In this document: positions 37,853 to 51,700 of the stretch, in pieces | How the letters are laid out: every line of letters starts with the position of its first letter | Numbering within the stretch: position 1 is the first letter of the stretch | From: Schizochytrium sp. CCTCC M209059 | Lineage: Eukaryota > Sar > Bigyra > Thraustochytrida > Thraustochytriidae | Length of the DNA stretch: 64,000 nucleotides | Reading direction: 5' to 3' | Assembly: GCA_000818945.1 (NCBI GenBank) | Contig: KN805375.1 | Span: forward strand, 424,711-488,710 | Made by a program: the position numbers and the translations under genes | Notes under the pieces: model-generated | Told to the model about the DNA's origin: nothing | Databases searched by the model: none | What the model saw: only the letters and a program-made list of their open reading frames with translations

Positions 37853-37864
37853 GGGCCTAGGCCC
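37853..37864. repeat. 12-bp palindrome GGGCCTAGGCCC
   Basis: Self-complementary, in the 3' flank shared by CCDC61 and CNOT9. Related CCTAG-type inverted repeats occur at 11026-11043, 14193-14211 and 34164-34173. Confidence 0.85.
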
Positions 37865-37976
37865 TGGACTTAGGTCCCTTTCCGCTTGCCGACTATATTT
37901 TCGCATGCTGGAAGCCATTGAAATGATACGCTGGTTCGTAAAGTGGCCAGCTATGGCTAGCTAGCAAGCTGGTAAA

Positions 37977-37992
37977 TTAGCGTGGTTGAAAA

Positions 37993-38036
<44 letters not shown>

Positions 38037-39121
38037 GTGCTGGAGCGAAGCGTCAGAGGCGTTAGGTTCATTCATGGCCTGCTCAAGCTGCATGAGCGCG
38101 TCGTCTTTGAGCGTGTTGGTAAACGTATTGTCGCGCAGAGCTGTTGGCAAGCAAGAGCGCAAGGCGTCCCTGGCCCGGGCATTTTCGGCAAGTCGCTGGT
38201 AGCACTTGATGATGTGCTTGAGCAAACGTGCCGAAGGCGTCTCAACGAGAGCGGCAACCATGTTACTCAATACGGTGCTCACCGCGTAGAATCGCTCTGC
38301 AGTAGCACAAATGTAATTGAGGCCCATGTCATCCAGCAGAATCTTTTGCACAATAAAGGTCGCCACGGTCTTGGACAGCTCGCTGCCGGTCTCCATGATA
38401 CGCAGACAGAGGGGAATGATTTCCGTCGACAGCAAGAAGCTGATCACGTCCGGGTCATCGATCTTGACAAGAGCGCCGATGACGCCCAGACTCGTAAGAC
38501 GCAGATATTCAAAGGGTCGATTTTTGCTCACCGTATTGAGAAAGGGATACAGGTATAGTGGAATTTGGGCTGCGCTCAGCGGTGAGGTCAGTGATTCTGT
38601 CTCAATTTCTTGCCTTTCGACTTGTTTCTTTCCTTTTCCTTTTCCTTTCCTTTCCTTTTCCTATTCCTTTCCTTCCGTCCAATCTACTCCGTCCTTCTTG
38701 ATTACAAGCCTCAAGAGAGAGAGATGTCGGTCAGGTGATGCTCTCTCGCTCAGAAGACTGCAAACGTACCATTGAGAAAAAGCGTGCGTGTCTCGGGGTG
38801 CGAGGCCACACACTGCAGCAGCGCAAGCGCGTTGCAGACACGGTTGCTCGCGTGGGCCGTGAGTTGCGGAGGCGACAACGAGGGATAGATGGCGACGATC
38901 TCCTGCAGAAGCGCGGAAATGGTCCCAGACGAGTGCCACAGGATAGGCGCCAGGTCCGTAAAGGTCTCGCGCTTCTTGCTGAGCTCCAGCAGCGCGCTCT
39001 CGCGTTGCTCCGGGTTGATTAGCTGCTCCACGAGTTGAAACTTGTTGTCGCCCGCGCCGTCGAGCCCCACGCCGCCGCCCGAGGTCCCCGGCGGCGCCTG
39101 CGGCGGCGGTGTCGGCGACAT
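37977..39121 (-). CDS. CNOT9: CNOT9 (Rcd1/Caf40), CCR4-NOT subunit, two exons
   Basis: Spliced from exon 1 at 38770-39121 (352 nt) and exon 2 at 37977-38569 (593 nt). The intron is 200 nt with gtacgt donor and cag acceptor, splitting the Ala codon of FLNAQIPLYLYPFL. The product is 314 residues (human 299). The six-armadillo core is plainly conserved: ESALLELSKKRETFTDLAPI, ALLQCVASHPETRTLF, SKNRPFEYLRLTSLGVIGAL, TEIIPLCLRIMETGSELSKT and SARLLKHIIKCYQRL. The N-terminus is Pro/Gly-rich, and the C-terminus ends in about 13 Gln (with His). CNOT9 binds CNOT1 and helps deadenylation and translational repression of mRNAs. It diverges from the giant E2 gene. Confidence 0.93.
37993..38033. repeat. CTG/TTG triplet run coding polyglutamine
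   Basis: About 13 triplets encoding the C-terminal glutamine run of CNOT9, with mixed CAG and CAA codons. Confidence 0.9.
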
Positions 39122-39792
39122 CCGCGCTGCTGCTGCCCTGCTCCTCCTGCTGCTGCTGCCCCTGCTGCCCCTCCTCCCCCGCGCCCGCCCGCCGCCGTGC
39201 CTTCGCTGCGCTGCGCTGCGCTGCCGCCGCTGTCCGCGCGGTCGTTGCCCGTCTGCTCGTCGTTCTCCCCGCCCTCCTCGCCGGCGGCGCCGCGTATCCT
39301 CGCTCGCGCGCGGTCCTGTATCCCGCCCCCGCGGCGGCGGGTCCGCGCCTTCGTAAGCACGCGGCGGCGGGCCGGGTGGCGCGCAATACGGGACCGGATC
39401 NNNNNNNNNNNNNNCCGGAAGGCGCGCGCGGACGCGGCGAGGGCCGGCGGGCGGCCGCGCGAGGCTTGATTGATAGATCGATAGATTGGTTCATTTCATT
39501 GATTGGGCGCGATCCGAGCGAGGCTGGGCGCGGCGCCCAACGTCGAGACCAGGAAAACAGACAGCCCGCGCGCGAGCGCGGCGACGACGACGTCGGGGAC
39601 GAGGAGCGGGAGAAGGAGAAGGAGAAGGAGAAGGGCGAGCAGGGAGACCAGCGGGAGAGGTAGCACGTCTGCGGCACCGACGCGGTGACCTCGGGGGCAG
39701 AAAGGTCGCAGAGGGCGAAGAAAAAAGGGGAGCGACAACCGTGTGCCACTCCCACAAGCAGACAGGAGATCTAGACGACCGGCAAAGGCATT
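39122..39792. other. Divergent promoter region with assembly gap
   Basis: 0.67 kb between CNOT9 (-) and the giant E2 gene (+). It is extremely GC-rich at 39122-39475 and includes 14 undetermined bases. A GAGAAGGAGAAG purine run follows at 39607-39645. No gene called. Confidence 0.6.
39401..39414. other. Assembly gap (14 N)
   Basis: Fourteen undetermined bases inside the most GC-rich part of the divergent promoter region; true size unknown. Confidence 0.99.
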
Positions 39793-42700
39793 ATGTTCGC
39801 GTGTGAACCGCTTCTCGAGGCAGACGGCGATGCTGATCCGCAGCTGTACCTGGTATGTGGGCGAAGGACCGTCTCTGTGGTCGACGCCCACGCCGGTGAC
39901 CAACTGCGCACGTTCGAGCTGCCGCCCGTTGGAGATGCAGAACCTGCGCAAAGTGCTAGCGTGCACTGCGTCTCGCTGCCAGCGACACGACAGTGCTTCA
40001 TTGGATACGGCAACAGGATCCTGCCCGTCCCGGTGCCAAGAAGTGGAGAGTCCCCCGTGGGCTTCATTATTGCCATGCAGGGTCTCATCAAGGCTTTTGA
40101 TGGTTCAGGCCCGGCTTTGCTACGCGATGTTGACAATCAATTCGCCAAACCATCCGCAAAGAACGACAAGCAAACCGTCTACTTGGAGGCGACGGCAGCG
40201 TTGTTCTTGTACGAATGTTTACTGGCTCAAATGCGCACTGCTGGCACGCCAGTCCCATACCGCGCGCGGGTACGCAAGTGTCGTCTCCTTGAGCAGCTTC
40301 AAGCAGAGCTGACGCGTGTGCGCGAAGAGGAAAGCGCTTCGCCGAGCTCGAGTGCCAAAGCACGACAATGGCGATCTGTCGTGCAACTTGAGGTGCCGCA
40401 GTACTCGATGCTGCACGTGTGTCGCACCTTGCAACCTGTGCTCGAAGATTCGTGCTCAACAGCGCTTCCTGCAGTCGTCAGTATCATGGAGCAGCTGCAC
40501 GACCTCATGTTGCTTCCAAGCAACCTTTCGTCATTTTTTGCGACACCGGGCGAGGATGACGCCGGCGGTGTCGCTTCCACTGCGTTGGCGCAGCTCGGCA
40601 TGCACCTGGAGCGAGAGCGCTTCTACAGTTTGTGTACCATGCATGAGGACGATGCGCGACTCCTCGGACTCCGGACGGACGGCACCGACATCCGAATGGC
40701 GCGCTTAGCGGCCGCAGGTTTCTTTTACCAGCGGGGTCCATCTGATCGAAGTGGCAAGTTTTTTCACTTTGAGTCTGGTGTCACGGTTGCCGTCACGTCA
40801 GCGCTTGCGCGTCGATTGGTCCTCAGCCCTGCTATTGAGCATGCCCTCATGGCGCCTGCTTCTCGCTTCGTGCTCCGCAAAATTACCGCGAATGTTCCCA
40901 TTGCGGAGTCCAAGGGGAGCAGTGACCGCATTGGCCTCTTTGCGGGCCAAAACATTCAAGATGACAGCATTGAGGATACCGGCGATTGGAGACAAGGTGG
41001 AGCCAGCGCCAAGACTGACGCCCCGAAAGACGCAGACATCTCGAATACTGGCATCGATAACTCTGCCTCGGAAGAGGAAGAAGAAGGTCGCGCAAGCGCC
41101 GAAGAAAGCTCTCGTGGTGGCCACGCTTCTGACGTGGAGATCGGGAAGGCGAAAGAGCCTGAAGACCCTATTACGCTGATTCGGGCGTGTCCTTGCCCCA
41201 AAACTCCTGTCATTGCAACAGCCACCTCCTCAGGAAGCATTTTCGTGTGGATTGCCTCGTGGCACGGCATGAAAAAGTCCTTTAGTTTTCACGCAACAGG
41301 GCCTGTTGAGGCTTCGCGGCCCTCTCCGTCAAAGTCGTCGTCCGCGACTCCATTTTCGGGCGTGAATCCCAACGAAGAAGCAGTCCCCTCTGAAGCGAGA
41401 CCCGTTGACAGCTCCTCCTCTTCCGCCTCCTCTTCGAGAAAACCTTTTACGTCGACGCGCTACCCCTTCACCCCATCTGATCTCTATAGACGGTATTTGG
41501 CCAAGCAGAAGCGCGAAGATGAAGAAAGAAAGGAATTGGAAGCAGCAAAAGCAGCCATGGCAAAGGAAATTGCCGCGGCGCGCGCTCTGGCAAACCGGGT
41601 TTGCGCTCCTACAGAGTTCAGCGACCAAGCGAAGGCGTCCCTTGTCTCCAAGTGGGAGCAGCTGCGAAACCCCATGATCAAGGACATTTGCATATTGCCA
41701 AAACCACGGAGGATGGCGAAACGTTTCTATCGCAAACACAAAACAAAGGGTGGCGCCCATGGCACTGGCGAGGATGAGGCTGCAGACATCACTGTCAATT
41801 ATACTGCACCTGGATCGTCTCGTCCGTCGTCACGCGCCCTCGGAACAAGACTTGGATCTTCCTCAAAGCAGCTGCAATGGTGGCAGCCGGGTATTGTCGT
41901 AAACATCATCAGCGGGCCATATAAGGGCGGAACAGGCTACATAATTGAAGGGTCGGGCATTGACCCCGCGAGTGTGACCGGGACACTGTCAATTTGGCTC
42001 GATGGCTATGATGCGAAGCACGTAATCAACATCAGCGAAGTTGAGCCCTCCAAGCCGAAGATTGGCGATGCGATCATGGTGCTCTCAAGCTCGTCAGGAC
42101 GCAAGGATGTTGGCAAGCTCGTTTCTATGGACGACGCCAAGGGGTACGTCAAACTTCGCCGTAGGGACACGTCCACAGGCGGCCGTGGTCGTGCACCTTT
42201 TCTCAGTTTGCAGCGCCTCATGGATCCAGGTAGCAAGGTCGACAAGAATGCGGTGACGAATCGCAAGTGCGCCATGGAAAAGATCTTCAAGCTCTCGCCT
42301 GCTGCGGAGGTTGGTCTCGAGCAGCAAGAGTTAGCAGTGCGAAACGAGGGTGCGGCTGGAGAGTGCATGCTTGTTGTTTTGCTGAATTATGGCTCGGACG
42401 TGGATGCGCAGTCAAGCGCTCTGGCGGTCTTTCGCCGCCACAATAGGTTCACCGAGCTTGTGCAGATTCTGGCTCTGGAGAAACCCGCGCAACAGGTTAT
42501 CTCTGTTCCCAAAAACATGCTTGTGCACGTTGCCCATGGCGCGACAGTGGCAACATACAGACTCGGCTACAATCCAGAGAACGTGCTTTTCCTCGACCCG
42601 CGACCTGCGTCCCACTTTGATCTAGGCGTGCCCTGTAGCAACGTGCACTTGTCGCTTGTTCACGCCCCAGAAACGAAATTCGGCGAGCTTAGCAAAGACT

Positions 42701-45700
42701 TTGTTCCCTTTTCCTCATGGCGCCCGTCGGGTCCAGCTTCTGGTCAGGAAGGCTTCTCTACTCGCTCGTCTTCTGATGCTGTCGCAGAATCGGAGCAAAT
42801 GGGTCATAGCGATCAAGAAGCATGGGCCGAGGAAGGCGAACAAGGTCTCATTGGATCGAATGGAGCTCCCGCTGCCAGTATTCTGCAAGCTGGAGACAAC
42901 GATGGAGCTGCTGGTGAAGGGGAAGGAGCTATTGGAGTGGACAGCGACCAGGCTCTGCCATCCACGATGGAAACATCTGACGCCAAGCTAGCAATGCACA
43001 GCAGCAGCAGCAGTAGCGAGGAGGAGGAGGACGACGACGACGACGATGATGAAGACGAAGACGACGACGACGATGATGAAGAGGAAGACGAAGAAGCAGA
43101 CGACGATGACGACGAAAGCTCTGCAAATGCAGATACCGCAACACCGACTTCGAGCCTGCCGGCAAGCGCCGTACCGCCATTGTTGCCTTCTACGGGCACA
43201 TCAAAAGATGAGCTCCTGTTGGGAGGCACGGGCTTGGGCTCCGAGGCGGAGACCTCGGACAGCAGGAATCGCACATCCGGTATCTCGCGCCCAAAACAAA
43301 TGCCCAGTACGAGCTCGTACTGGCTCGCAGCGTTGTGCCCTGACGGAACCCTTCTAATGTTCCCGAGCAGCATGTCGTTTGGTGACGCTGGGGGTTGGAA
43401 ATTTGACATTTCCAAAGGCTGGACCTCGGGCGTGTCGGATCGAGAACAAGCAAACGTGGAGAACCCCGGAAGCCTTGTGCGTCTTTCCCACGCCACCGCA
43501 TCGAGTGGTCTCCTTTGCTGCGCTGCCTCAGAGAACGGTCAGATCGTCGCCTCGCGATTGTCTCGCCGTAGCAATATTAATGCGTTCACGTCCAGCGATG
43601 AGGCTTTCACATGGCTCGGACAGACCATCAATGATCTAGACACCGTCACGGAGCAGCTGCAATGGGAGCATCTGCCCTTTCGCGCTTTTCCTCCTCTTTC
43701 TGGGCGCCAGCGGGTCTTCTCGTTGGGTCGCTCCGGGTCAATGCTTCGTTGGCGAGTCCAGGGCCACTTAGGCGCAAATGGACTGGAGACCGATGCTGAG
43801 GCTGACGATGATGACGAAGATGTCCTCATTGACGCGACGATGGGCGGGCCAGCCCGCGCGGAAGGAGGAGGTCCGGGCACAAAGACTGCCGCCGGAAACC
43901 GGATCGATGTATCTTCGCCGCTGGAATGGGAACTCGAACTACCGGAACCTGCAGCGGTGAGCCGACTTTTCGTTCATGTCGATCTTCAAATGCGGCAAAC
44001 AACTGCAGCGAGCCCAGCACTCCAATTTCTTGGAATTCCTGGTGGGTGCGCACGAGCAAGCTTACGCCCACATCTTACCGAAGATGGTGGCCGGCGCTTC
44101 CTCACAATTGAAGCATGGGTAAAACCTGCGTGGGTCAGCGGCGCCAGCGATGACGTTCAGCACAAGTCTGGGGCGAGCGAATTTGTCCCGATTGTGCACA
44201 AGAGCACGATGGGTCCGAACGGGGAGATTCTCCCGCAATATGAGGTTTCAGTGAACCGAGCGGGCTGCGCAGAGTTTCGCGTGTGGAAAGACGATGACAT
44301 CGTTTTTTCAACTTCTGTTTTGAAGGGCGTGGGCACTTCTCAGCCCGAGTTGAGGCCAGATGAATGGCATCACGTGGCTGCAATTGTTGGTCGTAGCGGC
44401 CTTGAACTTTATATCGACGGCGACTTGTACGCCGCGAGTGAGCTCACTCGCGTATCGATCCGTCCCGACATGGACGCCAACCAATCGCCGGCCTGCATAG
44501 CGGGCTCCGTGAGCACCAATCCCACAGCAAGCGTGCCACCCTTGCTGCCGCAAGGAGGCCCAGGACGTCTGCAGGCTTCGGCCTATAGATATGGCGCCCT
44601 GTGCATCGGCGGCGACGGTGTCAGCCGTAATTTTAGCGGCTATCTGCGACACGTGCGACTCTGGGCCATGGCACGCACTCAAGAACAGGTACGCGACTGG
44701 ATGCATCACAGCGTCGGTCCAAGTGTTCCGACGGGCCATGTTGCTTCGCAGACCGCGATGGGTGGAAATGCGCTTGGACGAACCCCGCGCGAGGACTTGC
44801 GCGTTCAAGTGGATGCCGATGACGATGATTGTGGGCCACGAAGCAAAGTAGAATCGATTCTGTCTCTTGGCGAAAGTGCAAATTTGGTCGGCTGCTGGCC
44901 ACTGACTGAGCCCGGCGAGGGAGGCGCGCTCCCGGTGCATCAGGGCACCGTGGATGAGGCCAGTGAGGCCACTCTCTCTGATCCTGCACTCGTTGCATCT
45001 TGGGTCGACGTTCAGGTTCCTTTGGTGGACTTTAAGCCGTCGCTCACGTTGTCGGCTTCGCTTCTCGACGCCAGTGGGACGGAAAAACTCCTCGTGGCGC
45101 AGCAACCACTTGAGGGCTGTGAGGTTTCCTTTGATCTGGGCGCACGCGTGGGAACGCGGGTCTGCGTGAAGCTCTTTCCTTCGCCGAATGAGCAGCTGGC
45201 CACTGTCACGGGGGTCTCACTCAGTCTCAAGGGTCGCCTCGCCACGACAGCGGAGCGATATCGCGAGCATCTTCTCACGGTGGACCGTGGTGATGCAAGC
45301 TGGCTTCCTCTGTCGTCTCTTAGCGTATTCTGGAACCTGTGTTTGCGCGCCGATTTCACACGCACTTTGGTCGACCTCGCCACAAGTCAATCCGCTGCAG
45401 TGTCCGAGATGGTGGCGGCTCATTCCCACCAGACCGTCGAGGCTGGGCCGGCCAACGCCGAAGCCGAGGAGTTGGATGCTGCACCTACGATTTCCACTGC
45501 GCAAGAAGAAGAGGAACCGAGGCATACGAGTGAAAAGGTGCGCCTTGGAGCGCTGCGGTTGCTCGAGTATCAGCTGGAAGCCCGTGTCACGCACTTTGTC
45601 GACTGCCTGGACGCACCCACGCTTGAAAAATTTATGCGCGAGAATTTTGTAGAAGCGCCGAACACCGCGCTCGGAGCTGAAGTTGCCGAGCAAAGCGGGG

Positions 45701-48700
45701 CCCTTCTCTTGCATTTGCTGAACGCATGCAACCCTGAAGAGTTGCTCGCGTTGCGTGGTTCCATTTTGGATCTTGCGCTTCAAGTGCTTGGGGATGCGAG
45801 TAACCAAGCCCAGACTGTTGAAGGTCTTGAGCAGCTCGTGGCTTTGATTGCGCGCTGCTGGCCCGTTAAGGGCACCAAGCTCTTTGAGATGGCTTTCACG
45901 AGCGTCATGGAGCAGCTCTGCACGTTGGGGGATCAGCTCGACAAGTTCCGCTCACCACATCACAACATGCTTCGCACCTTTTTTACAAACTTTACTCGAC
46001 CTTTGAACGAACCATTTGTTCCACATGGGCGTGGATGCGGGCCGCTTCTTCGCGGGGATTTCGCTGAGCTTCCCGGTCAGAATTCCGATACTAGTAGCAG
46101 TGGGTCTGGCGGGAAGTCGTCGCGTTGGTCGCGTACACCGAGGGTGAAGAAGCGGGATAGCAGCAGGACAAGCAACCTGCAGGGTGCTGCCATTGCTGCG
46201 GCTGTGAGTAATGCCGCAAATGCGAGTGCAAGCGAGGGTGTCGACGGCTCCGTCTCAATTCATTCCAAAACCTCGAACGCCTCGCATCAGGTGATTGGCG
46301 ATAGCCGGTCGTTGGAGCATGGCGGCAGCGGTAGCGGCAACTCCACGCGTTTGCTCTCGCCAAATGCAAAGCACGCAGCCAGTGCGATGGGGTGCGCCCA
46401 GTCCAATCGCGGGGGAGACGATTCGTCTGTTCAGATCACCTTTAGCAACGTATTACTTTCTCAAAAGGACTCCATCATGGTGCTCAACCTTGGAGACTAT
46501 TGCACGATCACAAGTCTGTCGGCTGTTCCCTTTGTTGAACGCTTCTCGCCGTGGATGAGTGGCATGCTTACTGTGGAGGCTTGGCGGTCGCACCCACCCG
46601 TGGCCGGCGATCGATCTCTCATCAAAGCGCACGGTGTCGAGGTGGAGCTGTACGCGTTCAGCGGAAACTTTTCCTACGATCGTGATGGTACCATTGGGGT
46701 GAAGAGCCACTTTCCGACGGTTGTCCCGCGAAATGTAATGCTTTATTCAGGCAAGTGGTATTACGAGGTGCTCTTGGTAAAGACAGGAGAAGGCGTGGCG
46801 CAAATTGGCTGGGCCGACGCCGCCTTCCAAGGCAGTGACGACGATTCCACGGGCACTGGCGATGACGAGCACTCGTGGGCTTATGACGGCCAGCGTCAGA
46901 AGAAGTGGAACAATGGCAGTAACAGCTGGGGCAACAGATGGCATGACGGCTTCATTGTGGGCTGCGCAGCAGACATCGACGGTCGCGTGCTCAGCTTTTC
47001 TCTCAACGGATCGTGGTCGCGAAACATGGGCACCGCTTTCAAAAATATCAAGATTACGGGAGGTCTCTTTCCCGCAATCACGGGCGAGCGGAACTTCAAG
47101 TGCCAGATCAATCTCGGCCAGAAGCCATTCGCGCACGCCCCACCAAACGGCCACCGTCCGGTCTTTGATTGGATTAAGCAAAACAGACATATTGTCGAAT
47201 CGAGTGGGCTGGGCAAGGCCCTGACGACAGCAGAGGTGTTTGCGAGCCAGCGCGCGAGCCCTATTTCTGATCTCACGGGCCTCGCGCAGAGTTCGCTGTC
47301 CAATGAAGTCTATACGCATGCGCAAAGCGCTCCGTTACTCTCTGTGAGTCGATTTCCTGGTGCTGGACCAGGCGTATCATTGCCACCAGGCAGTTTTGCT
47401 TCCTTGATGGGCGGTCATTCTAGTAGCAGCAGCGGCAATGGCGGCAGCAGCAGCAGCAACAGCACTAGCAATGGCGGAGCAACTGGGCCTTCTTCTTCAT
47501 CGTCATGGCGCGCACGAACGGGTGTCACGCTGATCCGGTGCGGCGTTCGCGGTGGACAGACGCGACAGACTGATTTTAAAGACACGCGCTTTGTGGGACG
47601 GTGTGAGGCGCGGTATCTCCGCATTATCTTTTCCCCGCACAATCTCGCACCCACAATTCCGGCCATGGTGCTGTACAGCCGCGCTCCCCTTCCGACATTC
47701 AAGGATGTAGCAGCAGCCTCGTCTGAGGATAAGGACGCGTCCAAGTCACCTCAGCTTCGGGAAAATGCCAAGCTTCTGTCCAGCTCGGGGTCTCTTATCG
47801 CCGAGGACCTCTTGGCATCTGGCAGCTTGTCTGACACCCTGCCGAACAAGTGGGGTCACGACACGGAGGAAGACGAGGAGGATGATGAAGAAGCCGAAGA
47901 CTCTGACTCTGAAGATGACCACGACTACCTCGCCAAGTCGAATGAGGCCTACCAAGACGGCCATGATTCCCTTGGTACAACGGCGGCGGCGGCGGCGGCG
48001 GATGGTGTAGGCGTTGGTGTCGGCGTCTCCGCTGGACTTGGTACATTGAAAGCGAGCGCGAGCGGCATGGGGGCTGTCGGGGCTGTCATGAGCAGCGAGA
48101 GCAATGTAGAGGGCGCGCAAGATGACGATGTTGTGGACGCAAGCAGCAAGTTTGCCTCTGCCTACTTTGGAGGCGTCGACGAAGACCTGACCTCTGCAGA
48201 GCTTGAAGGCGCACTTGTAGAAACGGAAGCGTTGCGAGCGGCGTGGGCATCGGGAAGCGCAGACCACTCTGCAGCTCGTCCGCCTGCGGCTCAATGGCTG
48301 ACGCCATCTGGCGTGAACAGTAGCGAAAAAGAAGAAGACGGATCGGAGGCAAGCGCGTCTGGCTCGCCAAGCCCCATGAGTTCCTCGGCACTGGCGGCAA
48401 CGGCGTCATGGCTTGAAGCTTCAACGGCGAAGATGCTTGCCAAGTCAGGCCCAGGTTCTCCGGATGATCTTCCTTCGATCTCTCAGCTCAAGGGCTTTCT
48501 GGAGTCGATTGCAGAAAACAATATGCCTTTCCCGAAGGCGAGCGAGCTTCAAAAGGGCGACCTTGGAGGAGGATCTCCCACCTCGAAGCTTCGCCAGTAC
48601 AAAGCGAAGGCTGGCCTAACATCGAGCGGCCACGTCAAACATGCAGGCTTGGTTGCGGCTGGTTCATCATCGAGCAAACGGCGGTCTCGTCAAACTCAAC

Positions 48701-51700
48701 CTGACGCCAAGGTCGTGGTGAAGCTCAGTGTGGAGGGTATCCGCGACTCCGTCCCGATGGTGCGCGCGCTTCCCGATAAGCTTCGTTCCACATTTTTGGT
48801 CGACCACAAATCGGCTGCGGAGACGCGTTTTGTCTCTTCGCTAGCCGAAGTCGAGCGCGCTCGCCGTAGCCTCGAGCTTGCTCTTGAGCGTTTTAGTGGA
48901 AACATTGGCACTGCGACAGGAGGTGTCTGGGACGGGATCGATACGAGCCGTATGTCGTGGGATGAAGCTCTTGAGGCGCTCGGCGAGCAGCACCCTCTGT
49001 ATAATGCAGTCGCCGCCGTGCGCGCCGCGCTCGTGGACGGGGTTCTTGCTGCCCTCGGCGAATCTGAAGAGGCGCGCGAGCGCTTGGACTATCTCCAAGC
49101 TGTGATCACCCAAATTGCCGACGAGGAGTACAGCGCACGCATGGCTGCTGAGATGGAGCGAGCAAAGGGGAGTCAAGAAAATCACGGCAATTCCACTGCG
49201 CTACAAGTGGCACTCCGCGACGATGCTCCGACCTTTTTAGAGTCTGTGGAGCTTCTTCGCCCCACTCGACATCCTTCCGTTTGTGTCAGCCGATGGTTTC
49301 GAATGGTTGAGCTCTTGACGAATCTTTTGGTCAGGAAGTTCCCTGACGAGGCAGAGGACGACGCTACGATACTTTTGCGCACAATCGCAACCGAGCGTCG
49401 CCCCTTTCTCTCACTTCCGCTCCTGCACAAGGTATTCTCGCACTTTTGCGTGCATCATACCTGTTCTGCGGAGCAGATCCGTGTGACAGGCAAGCTTGTA
49501 CGCCGTGGTTTACGCGCACTTAGCCTGTATGATGAAGGTGCTTCGGCCCGTTTCACATGTGATGTCCTCCGTGAGCACTTTTCGACGCCGGGTGTCTTTC
49601 TTGGGATATCGCAGTCCTTTCCAGAGCGACCCGTTTTTAACCTGTTGAAGGCGATTGTTGAGGGCCCCGACGCGACGCTCGCTGTGGAGCATCTTCTCCG
49701 ATTATTGGACTCCATTGGCTCTGGAAATGTTGCTTCCGTGCTGGAGAATTTCCCGCTGGTGAGCTGGACGTTGGTCCTTTTGTCACACGCGCTTGAGTCT
49801 GAGGCCCGTGTGTTGGCAGAACGTGCGCTTCTTCCGGCTTCAGTGGTTTCCGATGGCGCAAAAGCTGTGCATCCTAACACGGTGTGCGCGACCTGCGGTG
49901 CAACTCCAATTGTCGGGGCACGGTATCATTCTGTGACGCTGAGTGATTATGACCTCTGTGAGTTGTGTGAAGGCGCAGAACGGTATCCGGACCCAACGCA
50001 TATTTTCCTCAAGATTCCGCGGCCCTTGCCGCTTCCACCCACCTCAGATCAACCGAGTCGACTTCCGGTCGGCCCACTTTTGCCCGGTCTTCGCACTTTG
50101 CTGCCCTCCGAGGCAGACGCCCAGGCGGCCGAGCGTCAAGCACGAGCAACAGCGTCGGAGACAATGGCCATGGCAAACGAAGCCAAGCTTGCCGCGGCGG
50201 AAGCTGCGGCGTATCCGACGTGGGGCCAATCGTCCGCGGCCAAGAAAACCCCTCTGGGCGACAAGAGTGCGGTTCTGGAACTTGGAGGCAACTCCGACTC
50301 GGAAGAATCGTTGCAAACGGAACCAAAGGAGAGCGCCGGGGCCGGTGTAGAGGGCGACTCTGCAGGGACGAGCTCCGACACTGGCGTTGTCCACCACGGC
50401 ACAGCTTGCGATGGATGTGGTATGAAACCCATTGTTGGCATTCGCTTCAAGTGCGTTAATTGCGACGAGTATGATCTTTGTGCGAGGTGCGAGTCCGAGC
50501 AACAAGCGAGGCGTGCGCACTTTGCACTGCATGTCTTCGTCAAGCTGCGCAGTCCGCTTCCGGATGAATCCGACAAGAATTCGGAGGCGCTCATTCCCGA
50601 ACAGGCTCTGGTAGCAACCTTGCTTCACCCCTCCGTGTATCATCGGGTGCGCCGTGCAGAGCAGGAACTCGATGTGATGTCGGGTGCGCGACCTGCTGAT
50701 GCAGGCAGCGCGATCTCGAGATCAACGGGCAGCGGAAGTGGAAGCGTCGGCTTTGGAGCAGGTGAATTATCCGAGGGTGCGAGCGGGCCTGGCGGAAAGT
50801 CTGTCGCACAGTCCGTCTCGCTTTCCCTCGACGGGGATGACCCCGGCCTGATCAAGTTGGCACGGCGTCGCAGCCATATCCTCAACACCTCTGGGCGCTT
50901 TGGAAAGCCTTCGGTTCTCAATCCCTTCCACGCCGCCTTTTCCGCCAGTGAGTCCAGCGTTCTGGACTCACCTCCTTCACGGCGAGTTCGAGGAACACGC
51001 TTCTTTGCCGGCTTACAGGGGTCGGGTGAAGGGAAGCACGACGCAGAGCTGCTCAAGGTTGCCGAGGAGGACGATGACGAGCGTACTGACGACGGCGAGG
51101 GCGGTGCCTTGGCCAATGGTCCGGAAGACACAGACGCGCTGCGTGTGATTCTCAGTCTTATTACGTCGCCTGCGCTGCTAGCTCCACTGCAACTTGAGTT
51201 GTTCCTGATCACGGCCAAGGTGCTTGAGCAGCTGGTGGGCCGTGCGTCAATCGAAAGCGTTCGAAAGGGAGTTCTCGAACACCCGCTCTTTGACGAACTG
51301 CTACGTCGCATCGCCGATCTGTCGGAACCCTTTGTGCACTCATCCATTTTGCGCATCGTCGAGGTATTATGCTCAAAGTCTGGGAGTAGCTCATTTCGTG
51401 CTTTGCTCCGCGAGAAAACCATCAAGGTCTTGGACCCCCCGCCTCAAACACCCGTCTTTGTCCTCGAGCTCCTCCTCATTGCGCTTGGCTCCACTGCGGC
51501 CTGTGATCCCGAGGTAGACGCCTTTGGTACCGAGCCAGAGGGCTTAAGTCGGGCTGTGTCAGAATCCCAGGGCGTTTCTTCGTCACTGCCTCTGCGACGC
51601 AACGTGTCGGCACCTGGTAGCGGAGGAGGCGCGCTCGGACTTCGTCGTGCAGACGCATCCAACGACATGAGCGGAGAGCCCGTGCGAGCAGTAGACCACG

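Larger units (their letters stand above)
37234..37976. other. Convergent 3' intergenic space
   Basis: 0.74 kb between CCDC61 and CNOT9. It holds an AATAAA at 37399-37404 (166 bp after the CCDC61 stop), a CTC trinucleotide run and a 12-bp palindrome. No gene recognised. Confidence 0.65.

Noticed and set aside
38661..39755. 364-codon minus-strand frame across the CNOT9 promoter and N gap
   Set aside because: It runs through undetermined bases and is Arg/Ala/Pro-rich; the conserved CNOT9 exon is in another frame.
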